The notes: generated from the letters alone by a model not told the origin. Shown: positions 26,825 through 36,298, counted from the first letter of the stretch. The stretch: 64,000 nucleotides of DNA from Chryseobacterium shigense (GCF_014207845.1 NZ_JACHLC010000002.1:581633-645632), one strand, 5' to 3'. Numbers and translations are program-made.

Positions 26825-28516
26825 ATGACAAATTCTAGAGCTAGAGAAACAACGGAAGCAATTGAAAGATTGTATATTTCTATGAGACACCTCTTTTACA
26901 GAGGTTTTTTTAAACCTGCCGGTGTTTCTGGGGAAAGTATCAGAAGTTTGTTAAAGACGATCAATCCAGAGATTTATGGTACCATGAATATTCCCAACAA
27001 AATGGAATTGGATGGTTTGATGTATGTTTTAGACAGACTTCCGGAGGGAATTGAAGAATGTGCTTTTATTCATCTTACATCAGATGAGGGGTTTGATAAA
27101 GGAAGTTTCGAACCCATTGTACCTAAAAAGAGAAGAAGAAACTGCTACAGAATAGACGAACACCAGATGAATATTGAAGTTCTGTTGGGACGTTCGGAAA
27201 TCTACGACATTCTTACTCACTTAACATTCTTATTTATAGAAGCGGATAAAGTGAGAAACCTTGCTTTCATTCAGGATGAAAACTGGAAACCGACACGTGC
27301 TTTCAAAATTATTGAAGAAGTAGTAAAAGGTGAAAAGAAATTCAGCAGAAAAGAAAAAGAAGTTGCCCTTATTCATTTATCTTCATTAATAGGAAGAACC
27401 TTTGAAGAAACCCTGAATGCTTACAACTCTTTCGGAGATGATAACAATCCTGACCGTTTATTCAAAATCATCTACAACTTAGGAAAAGTAAGTCTGGAAG
27501 ATGCAAAACAGACGAGAGAAAGAGAAATTCATTTCAGTGCTATATTAAAGGAAAGAGTAGGGCATCACTATTTTGGTGAAAAATGGGCCAACAAAGTGAA
27601 AGAGGTTTTATTTGAAAACGATCTTCACATGAGACCGCTGCACATTATTTCTGCCAATATGCACTCGGTAAAAAATATGCTGTACGGAAATGATGCACTA
27701 AAGAAAAAAGACCACAAAGAAGTAGATTATAAGCTTTACGGAGATATTTCCGACAAAAAAGAGCTTCGCGACAAAGTTTCCAAATATGCTTTGGAAGAAG
27801 GATTAATCTATATTAATGATAAGAGCGGAAGTAACATTGATGTTCAGATCATTGATTTAAGCAAAACAGACCTTAAAAACACTCCGTTCAGCGGTATAAA
27901 ATACAACGGAGATGATGTGATCATGGTTTTCGACTATGCTTTCGGAGAGCAGGCTTATGAGGTAATGGATGAATTATTGAGACCTTATGAGCATCAAGGA
28001 GAAGTCTATATGATGAAGGTAAAATCTGTCTCCATTATGGGGAAAGCAGGAATTCTTGCCGGAGGAAAAGGAGATATCATGATCCCTACTTCCCATATCT
28101 TTGAAGGAACCGCAGATAATTATCCTTTTGAAAATGCCTTAAAGCTGGATGATTTTAAAGATGATGAACTGAAAGCATTTGAAGGTCCGATGATTACCGT
28201 ATTGGGAACTTCGCTTCAGAACAGGGATATCCTTTCCTATTTCATGAATACCTCATGGAAGGCAATTGGTCTTGAAATGGAAGGGGCGCATTACCAGAAA
28301 GCAATTCAGGTAGCTTCCAAGATCAGGCATCACATTTCACCGGATCTGTTTGTTTGCTACGCCTACTATGCTTCGGATAATCCTCTGGAAACAGGAAGTA
28401 CGCTTTCTTCGGGAGGGCTTGGGCTTACGGGGGTAAAACCTACTTATTTTATCACTTTAAGAATCCTTGAAAAAATCTTGCAAAGCGGAAAAAAAGAAAT
28501 TCCGGCTAAAAAATAA
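26825..28516 (+). CDS. Large protein with a C-terminal nucleoside-phosphorylase-like domain (DUF6909-like)
   Basis: A 563-residue cytoplasmic protein. I believe it belongs to a Bacteroidetes family of unassigned function (DUF6909). The N-terminal 300 residues are helical and charged (ARETTEAIERLYISMRHLFY, abridged). The C-terminal part shows two patterns of the PNP/MTAN nucleoside-phosphorylase fold: MGKAGILAGGKGDIMIPTS, which resembles the phosphate-site G-x-A-G...GDIVI element, and AIGLEMEGAHYQKAI, which resembles the ribose-binding (D)MEGA element. A purine or adenosyl-nucleoside substrate is therefore conceivable, but catalytic residues cannot be confirmed by eye. It is monocistronic with a terminator at 28537. 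Confidence 0.65.
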   Translation: MTNSRARETTEAIERLYISMRHLFYRGFFKPAGVSGESIRSLLKTINPEIYGTMNIPNKMELDGLMYVLDRLPEGIEECAFIHLTSDEGFDKGSFEPIVPKKRRRNCYRIDEHQMNIEVLLGRSEIYDILTHLTFLFIEADKVRNLAFIQDENWKPTRAFKIIEEVVKGEKKFSRKEKEVALIHLSSLIGRTFEETLNAYNSFGDDNNPDRLFKIIYNLGKVSLEDAKQTREREIHFSAILKERVGHHYFGEKWANKVKEVLFENDLHMRPLHIISANMHSVKNMLYGNDALKKKDHKEVDYKLYGDISDKKELRDKVSKYALEEGLIYINDKSGSNIDVQIIDLSKTDLKNTPFSGIKYNGDDVIMVFDYAFGEQAYEVMDELLRPYEHQGEVYMMKVKSVSIMGKAGILAGGKGDIMIPTSHIFEGTADNYPFENALKLDDFKDDELKAFEGPMITVLGTSLQNRDILSYFMNTSWKAIGLEMEGAHYQKAIQVASKIRHHISPDLFVCYAYYASDNPLETGSTLSSGGLGLTGVKPTYFITLRILEKILQSGKKEIPAKK

Positions 28517-28536
28517 CTTGATTTTAAATCATATTG

Positions 28537-28568
28537 AAACCTCAGATGTTTTTGCATTTGAGGTTTTT
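28537..28568 (+). terminator. Terminator after the 26825 gene
   Basis: A 12-bp stem AAACCTCAGATG / CATTTGAGGTTT (one G-T pair) with a 6-base loop and a short T run, 20 bases after the stop codon. Confidence 0.8.
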
Positions 28569-28576
28569 ACTTTTAT

Positions 28577-28692
28577 CAAACCACAAATTTCACAATCTTT
28601 TCACGAATGTCACTAATTTTATTTGTGTTTAAAATTGTGTCCCCATTAGTGTTATTTGTGGTTTGAAAAAATCTACGAGAGAAAAAATAATT
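28577..28692. repeat. Nested inverted repeat, possible short interspersed element
   Basis: Outer arms CAAACCACAAAT (28577-28588) and ATTTGTGGTTTG (28654-28665) are perfect 12-bp inverted repeats. Inside them CACTAAT (28611) pairs with ATTAGTG (28645). The trailing AAAAAATCTACGAGAGAAAAAA segment (28666-28688, abridged) recurs almost exactly at 29879-29904. The structure resembles non-coding intergenic repeats scattered in flavobacterial genomes. It lies just upstream of the DinB-like gene. Confidence 0.5.
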
Positions 28693-28714
28693 ATCTTTAA
28701 GAAAATTAAAAACA

Positions 28715-29185
28715 ATGAGCACCGTTTCACAATTAGCCAAAAGATTCAGAGAAGTAATACTGGACGGTTTATGGATCGCCAATACCAATTTTAAAGCACA
28801 GCTGTCGGACATTACCTGGGAACAGGCAACAACACGGGTTGGCTCTTTAAATACCATCGCAATGCTTACTTTTCACATCAATTATTATATTGCAGGATTG
28901 GCCAATGTTTTTGAGGGTGGGAATCTGGAAATCAGGGACAGGTACAGCTTCGATCTTCCGTCCATTCAATCAGCGGAACAATGGGAAGAATTATTGAATA
29001 AACTTTGGAGCAATTCAGAAAAATTCGCAACCTTATTAGAACAAATGCCGGATTCTAAAATGGATGAGGTTTTTGTAGAGGAAAAATACGGAACTTATCT
29101 CAGGAATATCGATGGAATGATTGAGCACAGCTATTATCATTTAGGACAAATTACCCTGATTAAAAAACTGTTGGCTAATCAATAA
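28715..29185 (+). CDS. DinB-like four-helix protein (DUF1572/DinB superfamily)
   Basis: A 156-residue cytoplasmic protein with the DinB/YfiT four-helix-bundle pattern and the three putative metal-binding histidines: one in LTFHINYY near residue 47 and two in IEHSYYHLGQI near residues 138-142. In some relatives this fold binds divalent metal and acts as a thiol S-transferase; others have no known activity. It is unrelated to the E. coli polymerase of the same name. It is followed 10 bases later by a small exported protein and may share its transcript. Confidence 0.78.
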   Translation: MSTVSQLAKRFREVILDGLWIANTNFKAQLSDITWEQATTRVGSLNTIAMLTFHINYYIAGLANVFEGGNLEIRDRYSFDLPSIQSAEQWEELLNKLWSNSEKFATLLEQMPDSKMDEVFVEEKYGTYLRNIDGMIEHSYYHLGQITLIKKLLANQ

Positions 29186-29195
29186 TGTAAAAACA

Positions 29196-29828
29196 ATGAG
29201 AAACTGTTTCCTTTTCATACTGATGCTGCCTTTTTTCTGCTTCTCTCAATTCAGAATTCCAAAAGGGTTCTCTGAATTTACCGAAAGTCCTTCCAATGGT
29301 AAGGAAATGAAGAGAATTGTTGCAGATTTTGATAAAGATAAAAAAGATGATGTTATCACTGTAATTAACCAATCGGAATATGAATTGCATTCTGCCAAAA
29401 AATATCTGATCATTTACCTCTCTTCAAAAAACAAAACCTTCTCTATTGATTTTGATCTGTTCAATGGCGTATTTGTTATACCGTTACAATATAAAAATGA
29501 TGTTCTTGAATTTCTTGTTTACCAGGAAGGAACCGGGGTTTACGGACACGGCTTAAAACTGAGATTTAATCAGAAAGTGAAAGATATTCAGCTTATTGGC
29601 TATGATTACAGTTACAGAACTCCCGGCGGGCATTGTAATAAGACCTATAATTTACTCACAGGTGATTATAATGTAACAAATGACTTTTACAATATGAAAA
29701 CAGGCAAAACAGAAGTTGAAAGTTTCAAAGGAAATAAAAAACAGCCCAAACATATTTTCATTAAAAATTTTTCCAGTCAATTATTTGAAAATTTAAGTTC
29801 AGTCGGAAAAGAATTTGAATTGGAATAA
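29196..29828 (+). CDS. Exported protein of unknown function
   Basis: A 210-residue protein with a signal peptide (..FFCFSQ, cleavage about residue 17). Near residues 43-53 it has VADFDKDKKDDVI, which resembles the calcium-binding D-x-D-x-D loop of FG-GAP/VCBS repeats. The rest is a mixed alpha/beta domain with no motif I recognise. It follows the DinB-like gene by 10 bases. Confidence 0.55.
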   Translation: MRNCFLFILMLPFFCFSQFRIPKGFSEFTESPSNGKEMKRIVADFDKDKKDDVITVINQSEYELHSAKKYLIIYLSSKNKTFSIDFDLFNGVFVIPLQYKNDVLEFLVYQEGTGVYGHGLKLRFNQKVKDIQLIGYDYSYRTPGGHCNKTYNLLTGDYNVTNDFYNMKTGKTEVESFKGNKKQPKHIFIKNFSSQLFENLSSVGKEFELE

Positions 29829-29878
29829 AAATATCTCATAAATTCAGCCATCATATCTTTTTAAAAAAATTGCGTTAT

Positions 29879-29904
29879 CTGAAAAATCTGCGAGAGAAAA
29901 AATC
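29879..29904. repeat. Second copy of a short intergenic repeat
   Basis: The segment around GAAAAATCTGCGAGAGAAAA is nearly identical to 28665-28690 upstream of the DinB-like gene. The 207-base gap 29829-30035 contains only this and A/T-rich sequence leading to the M1 peptidase. Confidence 0.4.
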
Positions 29905-30035
29905 TCAAAGAAATCTTTTTAACAATAAGAATTAAAATCCATCTAAACTTATAATTAATCACCAAACCCTTTAAAATAACTCCACATTTGAGGGTTTTGC
30001 ATAAATTACCTACCTTTAAAAAAAATAAATTTTAA

Positions 30036-31877
30036 ATGAAAAAATCGGCTGCAATCCTTTTTGCGTTTATCATTTCACAATTTCAGGCTCAGCAGGGAGC
30101 TTATTATCAGCAGGCTGCAAAATATAAGATGGACATTGATGTTAATGCTGAAAAATTTACCTACCAGGGAAACCAGACTCTGGAATATACCAACAACTCA
30201 CCCGATGAGTTGAATGTAGTGTATTTTCATCTGTACTGGAATGCTTTTAAGCCTAATTCAATGATGGATCAGAGAGTTGCCGGTCAGGGGAAAAACGGAG
30301 ATTACAGACTGCAGAAAGACGGAGTTTCAAGGTTAGCATCTATTCCCAAAGATCAGGAAGGAGCCCAAAATATCCATTGGATCAAACAAAACGGAAAAGA
30401 TCTGAAATTTGAGATCCAGGAAACCATTATGAAAGTATATCTGGCAGAACCGATTAAGCCAAATTCTACAACAACCTTTACGATGGACTGGGATGCCGTA
30501 ATACCTCAGCAGATCAGACGAAGCGGAAGAAACAACAGGGAAGGGGTTGATATGACCATGACCCAATGGTATCCGAAGATTGCAGAGTACGATTATGACG
30601 GCTGGGCAACATTTGATTATATCGGAAGAGAATTCCATGCACCGTTTTCAGATTTTGATGTAACGATTAAAATCAACAAAGATTATGTAGTTGGAGCCGG
30701 AGGAATTCTTGAAAACCCGGCAGAAGTGAAAGGTTATGATACAAATGCCAAGATTATAGCAGATAAAAGTAAAAAAGCGGTCTGGAAATGGAAAGCTAGC
30801 AATATGTTGGACTTTGCCTGGAGCGCAGACCGGGATTATGTTATAAAAAGCTTTGATGTTCCGGAAGGACCAAAAGTATTCCTTGTTTACCAGCAAAATG
30901 ACAAAACAAAAGTTTGGGAAGAAGCCCAGCCTTATGTTACCAAATATTTCCAGCTGATGAACAGTCATTTCGGAAAATATGTATATCCTACCTATGCATT
31001 TATCCAGGGTGGTGATGGCGGTATGGAATACGGAATGTGTACTATGATCCTTGGTGAAGCCAAAGATATTAAAGGTTTAATGGGATTAATGGCTCATGAA
31101 GGTGCGCACTCATGGTATCAGCAGATGCTGGCCACCAATGAATCCATGCGTCCGTGGATGGATGAAGGATTTACCAGCTACGCAGAGAATTATGTAATGT
31201 ATCATCTGTTTCCCGAAGAGCTTCCGAATCCTTTTGCCAATACAGTAAATGCTTACAGGAATTTCATTAAAAAAGGTATTGAAGAGCCTGCCGTATGGTT
31301 AGGAGATCACCACGATAACGGAACTTCTTATACCTATGCTTCTTATGTAAAAGGAGAATTATACCTTGTAGAATTAGGCTACATCATGGGTGAGCAGAAC
31401 CTCGCCGAAACCTTAAAACAATATTACGACCAATGGCATATGAAGCACCCGTCCGACAGAGATTTCCTTCACATTGCCCAGAAAGTTTCAGGAATGGATC
31501 TGAAATGGTTTCAGAATTATTGGATCAACACCACAAAAACAATTGATTACGGTATTAAAGATGTAAAGTATGATGCAAAATCTACAATGGTTACTTTGGT
31601 CAATAACGGGCAGGTTCCCATGCCAATTGATTTCAACGTAATGACGGCAGATAAAAAGATTCTTACCTACCAGATTCCTTTAAGTATGACCCATACATGG
31701 AAGGAAAAGGATGTCTACGGAGAATTTAAGACCATGCCTTACTGGCCGTGGACCCAAAAAGAATATACCCTGACGATTCCTTATACAAAAGCACAATTAT
31801 CTGTTTTAGGAATAGATTTCAGCCAGAGAATTGCTGATGTAAATATGGATGATAATATTGTTGAGGTAAAACAATAA
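30036..31877 (+). CDS. M1-family zinc metallopeptidase, exported
   Basis: A 613-residue exported aminopeptidase-like protein with a signal peptide ending in ..QFQAQQ (about residue 19). The zinc site is HEGAHSWYQ near residue 353, with the third ligand in the downstream DEGFTSYAE, spaced as in M1 enzymes. The substrate-recognition GxMEN motif is altered to GGMEYG, as in several Bacteroidetes M1 proteins. An N-terminal beta domain (about 25-230) precedes the thermolysin-like domain, and a beta domain follows. Expected location is periplasm or cell surface; role probably peptide breakdown. Confidence 0.88.
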   Translation: MKKSAAILFAFIISQFQAQQGAYYQQAAKYKMDIDVNAEKFTYQGNQTLEYTNNSPDELNVVYFHLYWNAFKPNSMMDQRVAGQGKNGDYRLQKDGVSRLASIPKDQEGAQNIHWIKQNGKDLKFEIQETIMKVYLAEPIKPNSTTTFTMDWDAVIPQQIRRSGRNNREGVDMTMTQWYPKIAEYDYDGWATFDYIGREFHAPFSDFDVTIKINKDYVVGAGGILENPAEVKGYDTNAKIIADKSKKAVWKWKASNMLDFAWSADRDYVIKSFDVPEGPKVFLVYQQNDKTKVWEEAQPYVTKYFQLMNSHFGKYVYPTYAFIQGGDGGMEYGMCTMILGEAKDIKGLMGLMAHEGAHSWYQQMLATNESMRPWMDEGFTSYAENYVMYHLFPEELPNPFANTVNAYRNFIKKGIEEPAVWLGDHHDNGTSYTYASYVKGELYLVELGYIMGEQNLAETLKQYYDQWHMKHPSDRDFLHIAQKVSGMDLKWFQNYWINTTKTIDYGIKDVKYDAKSTMVTLVNNGQVPMPIDFNVMTADKKILTYQIPLSMTHTWKEKDVYGEFKTMPYWPWTQKEYTLTIPYTKAQLSVLGIDFSQRIADVNMDDNIVEVKQ

Positions 31878-31897
31878 ACCCCATAAAATAAAAAGAC

Positions 31898-31926
31898 AAT
31901 CCCACAGAATTTTCTGTGGGATTTTT
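31898..31926 (+). terminator. Terminator after the M1 peptidase
   Basis: A 12-bp stem AATCCCACAGAA / TTCTGTGGGATT followed by T residues; a two-base loop. It may also serve the convergent gene at 31967. Confidence 0.8.
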
Positions 31927-31966
31927 ATTGGTATTAACGCTGTATGTTTACCAGTTGCCTGTTTCT

Positions 31967-32569
31967 CTATTTTATTCCAAACTGCTGTACCATCCAGTGA
32001 TTCGGATGATTCTTTACAAGATCATTTCTTAAAACCTCATTTTTTGTATTGAGGTAGCTGTATACTTTTAAGGGAACAGAATCCGGATATTCTTTTAGTC
32101 CCTCAGCTAAAGTGGTCTTAGCATCCTCTTTTTTCCCCGCACCGTCCAACGCTTCAGCTTTGTAGATAAAAATAATAGCAGGTACCTTTCCATAAATTTC
32201 GCGGGTTTCATTCTCGAGGAGTGTCATAGCTTCAGTCTGAAATTCCGAATCAGGTTTTTTGCCTGCCATGGAAGTGCGGCTGATGTGCTGCTGATACATC
32301 AGGAAGAGCATCAGGATGTGGAGGTTCTTCGTATCGGGATTTGAAGCGGTCTTTTCAATTCTCTGAACTGTTTCGGGAGTGAGCTCATCATTGTCTGCCT
32401 GAAGGTTTTTATTGTAAAATTCATCCAGGATATCATAAACAGCCCTGTCATTCCCATCAATTTTTGATTCCTGTTTGAGTTTCAGGAAGATGTCTTTTAC
32501 CTGATTTCCCGTCTGAGCAAAGATGTTCAGGCTGATACAGAAGAAGATAGCTAAAATCAGTTTTTTCAT
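31967..32569 (-). CDS. Exported protein of unknown function with a TPR-like C-terminus
   Basis: A 200-residue protein with a signal peptide (..LNIFAQ, about residue 19). The mature part is all-helical and charged. Near residues 150-170, AEALDGAGKKEDAKTTLAEG is followed by LKEYPDS, like a single tetratricopeptide repeat. No enzymatic motif is seen. It lies on its own between the M1 peptidase and coaX, in opposite orientation to both. Confidence 0.55.
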   Translation of the reverse strand: MKKLILAIFFCISLNIFAQTGNQVKDIFLKLKQESKIDGNDRAVYDILDEFYNKNLQADNDELTPETVQRIEKTASNPDTKNLHILMLFLMYQQHISRTSMAGKKPDSEFQTEAMTLLENETREIYGKVPAIIFIYKAEALDGAGKKEDAKTTLAEGLKEYPDSVPLKVYSYLNTKNEVLRNDLVKNHPNHWMVQQFGIK

Positions 32570-32780
32570 GGAAACAGGATAAAATATTTCTGTTTTTAAA
32601 GGTAATTAATTGTTTTTAAAATAGAATAAAGTTAAGCTCAAAAATAATAAATGGAATGCTGATACAGACTTCAATTCACTTCCCGGAATTTTCTTTAAAT
32701 TAGTCAGATATTGTTCATTTTTGAGGATAAAACCTTATTTTTACAACTGTTTTTTAACCCCAGAATAGCTTAAAAAATAA

Positions 32781-33539
32781 ATGAATTCAATTGTAATCAA
32801 CGTAGGGAACAGCAACATCAGATTCGGACTTTTTAATGGAGATAACTGTGATATTTCATGGGTAATCAATACAAAACCATACAGAACAGTAGATGAACTG
32901 TATGTTCAGATTCTTATGCTTTATCAGACCTACAAAGTAGAACCGGAAGACATCAGCAAAGTTATAATAGGATCGGTGGTGCCACAGCTTACCAAAGTTA
33001 TGAGTTCGGCGATTAAAAAGATCCATGGAATCCAGCCTGTGATTGTAGACAGATCTACGCCATCAGGAGTTCAGGCCAAATCCAAGCAGATGGGAACTGA
33101 TATTTATGCGAATCTTGTGGCTGCCCATAATCTTTATCCCAACCAAAAAAAGATTATCATCGATTTTGGAACGGCACTTACTGCGAGTTGTGTAACAGAA
33201 ACGGGAGAAACATTGGGTGTAATTATTGCGCCGGGCATCGTGACATCTTTGAATTCCCTGATCAGTCAGACTGCGCAGCTTCCTGATATTGAGCTTAAAA
33301 AACCTAAATCCGTATTGGGGCTGGATACAGTAACCTGCATGCAAAGCGGTATGGTATATGGATTTCTTGGAATGGTGGAAGGTTTCATAGACCGAATCAA
33401 TGATGAGGTGAATGACGATTGTTTTGTGGTGGCAACAGGCGGTGTTTCCCATGTTTATAAACCTCTTACAGAAAAGATTCATGTAATGGACAGGCTGCAC
33501 ACACTGAAAGGACTTTATTTTTTAGGAAAAGATTTATAG
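32781..33539 (+). CDS. coaX: Type III pantothenate kinase
   Basis: A 252-residue enzyme phosphorylating pantothenate, the first step of coenzyme A synthesis. It has the ASKHA-fold loops VINVGNSNIRFGLF at the N-terminus, IIDFGTALTASCV near residue 127-139, the family's GTD block QMGTDIYANLVAAHNLYP, and ATGGVSHVY near the C-terminus. Type III enzymes are insensitive to CoA feedback. Length is normal. It is followed after 19 bases by a GNAT gene, probably in one operon. Confidence 0.95.
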   Translation: MNSIVINVGNSNIRFGLFNGDNCDISWVINTKPYRTVDELYVQILMLYQTYKVEPEDISKVIIGSVVPQLTKVMSSAIKKIHGIQPVIVDRSTPSGVQAKSKQMGTDIYANLVAAHNLYPNQKKIIIDFGTALTASCVTETGETLGVIIAPGIVTSLNSLISQTAQLPDIELKKPKSVLGLDTVTCMQSGMVYGFLGMVEGFIDRINDEVNDDCFVVATGGVSHVYKPLTEKIHVMDRLHTLKGLYFLGKDL

Positions 33540-33558
33540 GCATAAGATTCAATTTGTC

Positions 33559-34098
33559 ATGAGAGAATTAACAGAATTCCCGATCATAGAAACAGAAAGA
33601 CTGATTCTCTCACAGCTTGAAGAGAAAGATATTCCTTTTGTTATTGAATACCTTCAGGATAAAGTTTTCTCCGATCTTACTTCCAATATACCTCATCCTT
33701 ACACCATAGAGCATGCAGAATTCTGGCTGAAAATATCGAAGGAATCTTTTGAAAATAATACAGGATATACTTTTGCAGTCCGTAATAAAGAAAAACAGAT
33801 TATAGGAGCTATTGGCCTTCATGACCGTGGAGACGACAAAGCTGAACTGGGCTATTGGCTGGGAAAACCCTTCTGGAATAATGGATATATTACGGAAGCT
33901 TCTGCTGCCCTGGTTGCTTTTGGTTTTAAAGAATTACAGCTCAATAAAATCTATGCAACCTATTTTTTACACAATCCGGCATCCGGAAGAATCATGGAAA
34001 AAATCGGAATGGAAAAGGAAGCATTGTTAAAACAGCATCTTAAAAAAGATAACGAATACTTTGATGTTCTGATGTATTCTGTTCTAAAAAACAAATAA
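33559..34098 (+). CDS. GNAT-family N-acetyltransferase (RimJ/RimL-like)
   Basis: A 179-residue acetyltransferase of the ribosomal-protein type. ETERLILSQLEEKD is the usual RimJ-like beginning. The acetyl-CoA pyrophosphate region is GYWLGKPFWNNGYITEA, and NPASGRIMEKIGMEKE is the C-terminal motif B. The acceptor is not predictable. It follows coaX closely. Confidence 0.88.
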   Translation: MRELTEFPIIETERLILSQLEEKDIPFVIEYLQDKVFSDLTSNIPHPYTIEHAEFWLKISKESFENNTGYTFAVRNKEKQIIGAIGLHDRGDDKAELGYWLGKPFWNNGYITEASAALVAFGFKELQLNKIYATYFLHNPASGRIMEKIGMEKEALLKQHLKKDNEYFDVLMYSVLKNK

Positions 34099-34145
34099 TG
34101 ATTTAACTTTTCACGGAAGAAGGCATCAAAAACCTAAATACCTCC

Positions 34146-34721
34146 ATGAAAACCACCTTTAATTTTTTGGCTTTACTTATAAGCATCTCCTTTTTTTCTC
34201 AAACCAAACTCATTGCTTTTAAAAGTCATAGCGGACATTTGGAAAACTTTAATACGGCAGTTTCAGAAAATCTTTTTGATACCAATACTTCAAATCTTGG
34301 CGTAATTCCGCAGAAATTTGTGAAAGATGCCAAACTGGATTCCGTAATTATCCTCAATGAAGAAGAAAGTATTCTGGTGACCAGCTCGGCGCATAAAAGA
34401 GTACTGAAAGGAGCAACCAGGGAATGGCGGCCGGGAAGGGAAACTGTATATAATCACGGACTTTTTTCAAAGAAAAATATTGACAGCGTAAAAACGGTTC
34501 TGAAAAGAGATTACCACTTTGTTAATGATATGGATAGTGTAGTTTTTATGGAATATGACAAAGAAAGTAAATCGTATAAAAAGTTCAGACCTTCCACAGC
34601 AAAACCGGAAAAAGAAAGATCAGGAAAAACAAAAGGAGGACTTCTGCTAGGCATTTTGATGATTTCAGGAGCTTCAGGTTTTTACAGCTGGAAACGGAAT
34701 AAGAAAAACAATGGGAAATAG
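34146..34721 (+). CDS. Exported or membrane-anchored protein of unknown function
   Basis: A 191-residue protein with an N-terminal signal (..SISFFSQ, about residue 19) and a C-terminal hydrophobic segment (GGLLLGILMISGASGFYSW) followed by a basic tail, so it is probably anchored with its body in the periplasm. The pattern AHKRVLKGATREWRPGRETVYNH (abridged) is notable but unfamiliar. Its end overlaps the next gene by 11 bases, implying joint translation. Confidence 0.55.
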   Translation: MKTTFNFLALLISISFFSQTKLIAFKSHSGHLENFNTAVSENLFDTNTSNLGVIPQKFVKDAKLDSVIILNEEESILVTSSAHKRVLKGATREWRPGRETVYNHGLFSKKNIDSVKTVLKRDYHFVNDMDSVVFMEYDKESKSYKKFRPSTAKPEKERSGKTKGGLLLGILMISGASGFYSWKRNKKNNGK

Positions 34722-35862
34722 ATTTTTGCCCGGTGCGGGAATTTTTTTCCTGTTTTTTATGCTGTTTTTCCCATTGGACTTTCTTGGTGATTCTCAGAAA
34801 AAAATATCACTGTTTGTATTTGGAAATCTTACAGAAAGGATTTCAAAAGACATATTTAACACAAATAATGCAAGAATAGATTTCTCTTCCGACAGTATTT
34901 CTATGTTTGTTCTGGCGATAGTGCTGCTGATAATCTCACTTTTAATGGCTTTATTATTAAACAGGAGATATTCCCGGCAAATTCTCTTTTTTTCTAAAGA
35001 AATTGTAATTATATATCTGGCTGTAGTACTGATGAAGTATGGATTTGATAAGGTTTTTAAGACCCAGTTTTACCTCCCTGAGCCTAATATCCTGTATTCC
35101 CGGTTTGGAAACCTGGATAAAGACATCTTGTTCTGGAGCACAATGGGAACCTCCCGTTTTTACTCAATATCTACCGGAATTCTGGAGCTTTTAGCTGCCT
35201 TGATGATCCTTTTCCGTAAAACACGGGTATTGGGATTATTGGTTTCTATTGGTATCCTGATCAATATTTTATTTATCAATCTCGGGTTTGATATTTCGGT
35301 TAAATCTTTCTCCCTGATTCTTTTACTAATGGCCGTTTTTGCACTAAAAGATGAATGGCTTCAACTGTACCGGTTTTTAGTTTTAAAACAGAAAATACAG
35401 TTGGAAGAAGAAACAGAGCCGGGCACAAAAGTTCTTCCATTATGGATTTCTTTTAAGACGGCTTTTGTTGGATTATCATTAGCTGCCATACTTTTTCCTT
35501 ACGTTAATGACGGGAATTATAATGATGATCTCGTAAAAAGACCCTTTCTTCACGGAGCTTTTAAAAATAGGGGTGAAAATTCAGACATCCGGTATATTTT
35601 CTTTCATAGAAAGAATTATATGATTTTGATGGATAAGGATGAGAAAATGACGGACTTTCATTATAATCAAGGCTCAAAAGATCAGCTTATTCTTGAAGAT
35701 TACAGTGGCAGAAGGATGAATGTCCGTTTTTTTTACAAGAAAAAAGACAGTCTTCTTACACTCAGTTTTGGAAAATATGTGATAAACGCCAAAGAATTAA
35801 ATTGGAAAAAAATGAATGCGCTGCGTCCTCTTTTCCATATTGCAATAGAAAGCCGGAAATAA
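34711..35862 (+). CDS. DoxX-like integral membrane protein
   Basis: A 383-residue membrane protein. A helical hairpin at the N-terminus is followed by a four-helix DoxX-like region (about residues 70-230): KYGFDKVFKTQF, SRFYSISTGILELLAALMILFRKTR (abridged), the FDISVKSFSLILLLMAVFAL helix with the conserved D-x-x-VK, and one more membrane segment. The last 110 residues are soluble and unrecognised. DoxX-like proteins are tied to redox or sulfur metabolism in some cases, but the role here is unknown. It overlaps the preceding gene and converges on tadA 2 bases away. Confidence 0.68.
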   Translation: MGNRFLPGAGIFFLFFMLFFPLDFLGDSQKKISLFVFGNLTERISKDIFNTNNARIDFSSDSISMFVLAIVLLIISLLMALLLNRRYSRQILFFSKEIVIIYLAVVLMKYGFDKVFKTQFYLPEPNILYSRFGNLDKDILFWSTMGTSRFYSISTGILELLAALMILFRKTRVLGLLVSIGILINILFINLGFDISVKSFSLILLLMAVFALKDEWLQLYRFLVLKQKIQLEEETEPGTKVLPLWISFKTAFVGLSLAAILFPYVNDGNYNDDLVKRPFLHGAFKNRGENSDIRYIFFHRKNYMILMDKDEKMTDFHYNQGSKDQLILEDYSGRRMNVRFFYKKKDSLLTLSFGKYVINAKELNWKKMNALRPLFHIAIESRK

Positions 35863-35864
35863 AA

Positions 35865-36296
35865 TTATCTTTTGTTTTTAAAAAACTCTTTAACAATAGA
35901 TGAGCATTCATGTTCCATTATTCCTGTTACCATTTCTGTTTTAGGATGTAGAGATAGGTGCTTGTTAATAAACCCTCTCTGTTCATCTCTGGCCCCAATT
36001 ACAACTTTAGAGATCTGTGACCATGAAAGGGCTCCCGAGCACATTACACAGGGCTCCATAGTTACGTAAAGCGTACAGTTAATAAGATATTTGCCTCCCA
36101 GAAAATTCGCGGCAGAGGTAATAGCCTGCATTTCTGCATGGGCAGTTACATCATTCAGTGTTTCTGTAAGATTGTGGGCTCTTGCGATGACACGGTTATT
36201 GGAAACAATTATACATCCAATGGGAACCTCATCCTTTTCCAGTGCGGCTTCTGCTTCCTGCAGCGCCATTTTCATGTAGTATTCGTCTGTAAACAT
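35865..36296 (-). CDS. tadA: tRNA-specific adenosine deaminase
   Basis: A 143-residue zinc deaminase that converts adenosine-34 to inosine in the tRNA-Arg anticodon. The zinc site is complete: HAEMQAI (ligand His and proton-shuttling Glu) and EPCVMCSGA (two cysteines). The N-terminus has ALEKDEVPIGCIIV as expected. It lies 2 bases downstream of the TonB-domain gene and shares its transcript. Confidence 0.95.
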   Translation of the reverse strand: MFTDEYYMKMALQEAEAALEKDEVPIGCIIVSNNRVIARAHNLTETLNDVTAHAEMQAITSAANFLGGKYLINCTLYVTMEPCVMCSGALSWSQISKVVIGARDEQRGFINKHLSLHPKTEMVTGIMEHECSSIVKEFFKNKR

Positions 36297-36298
36297 TC

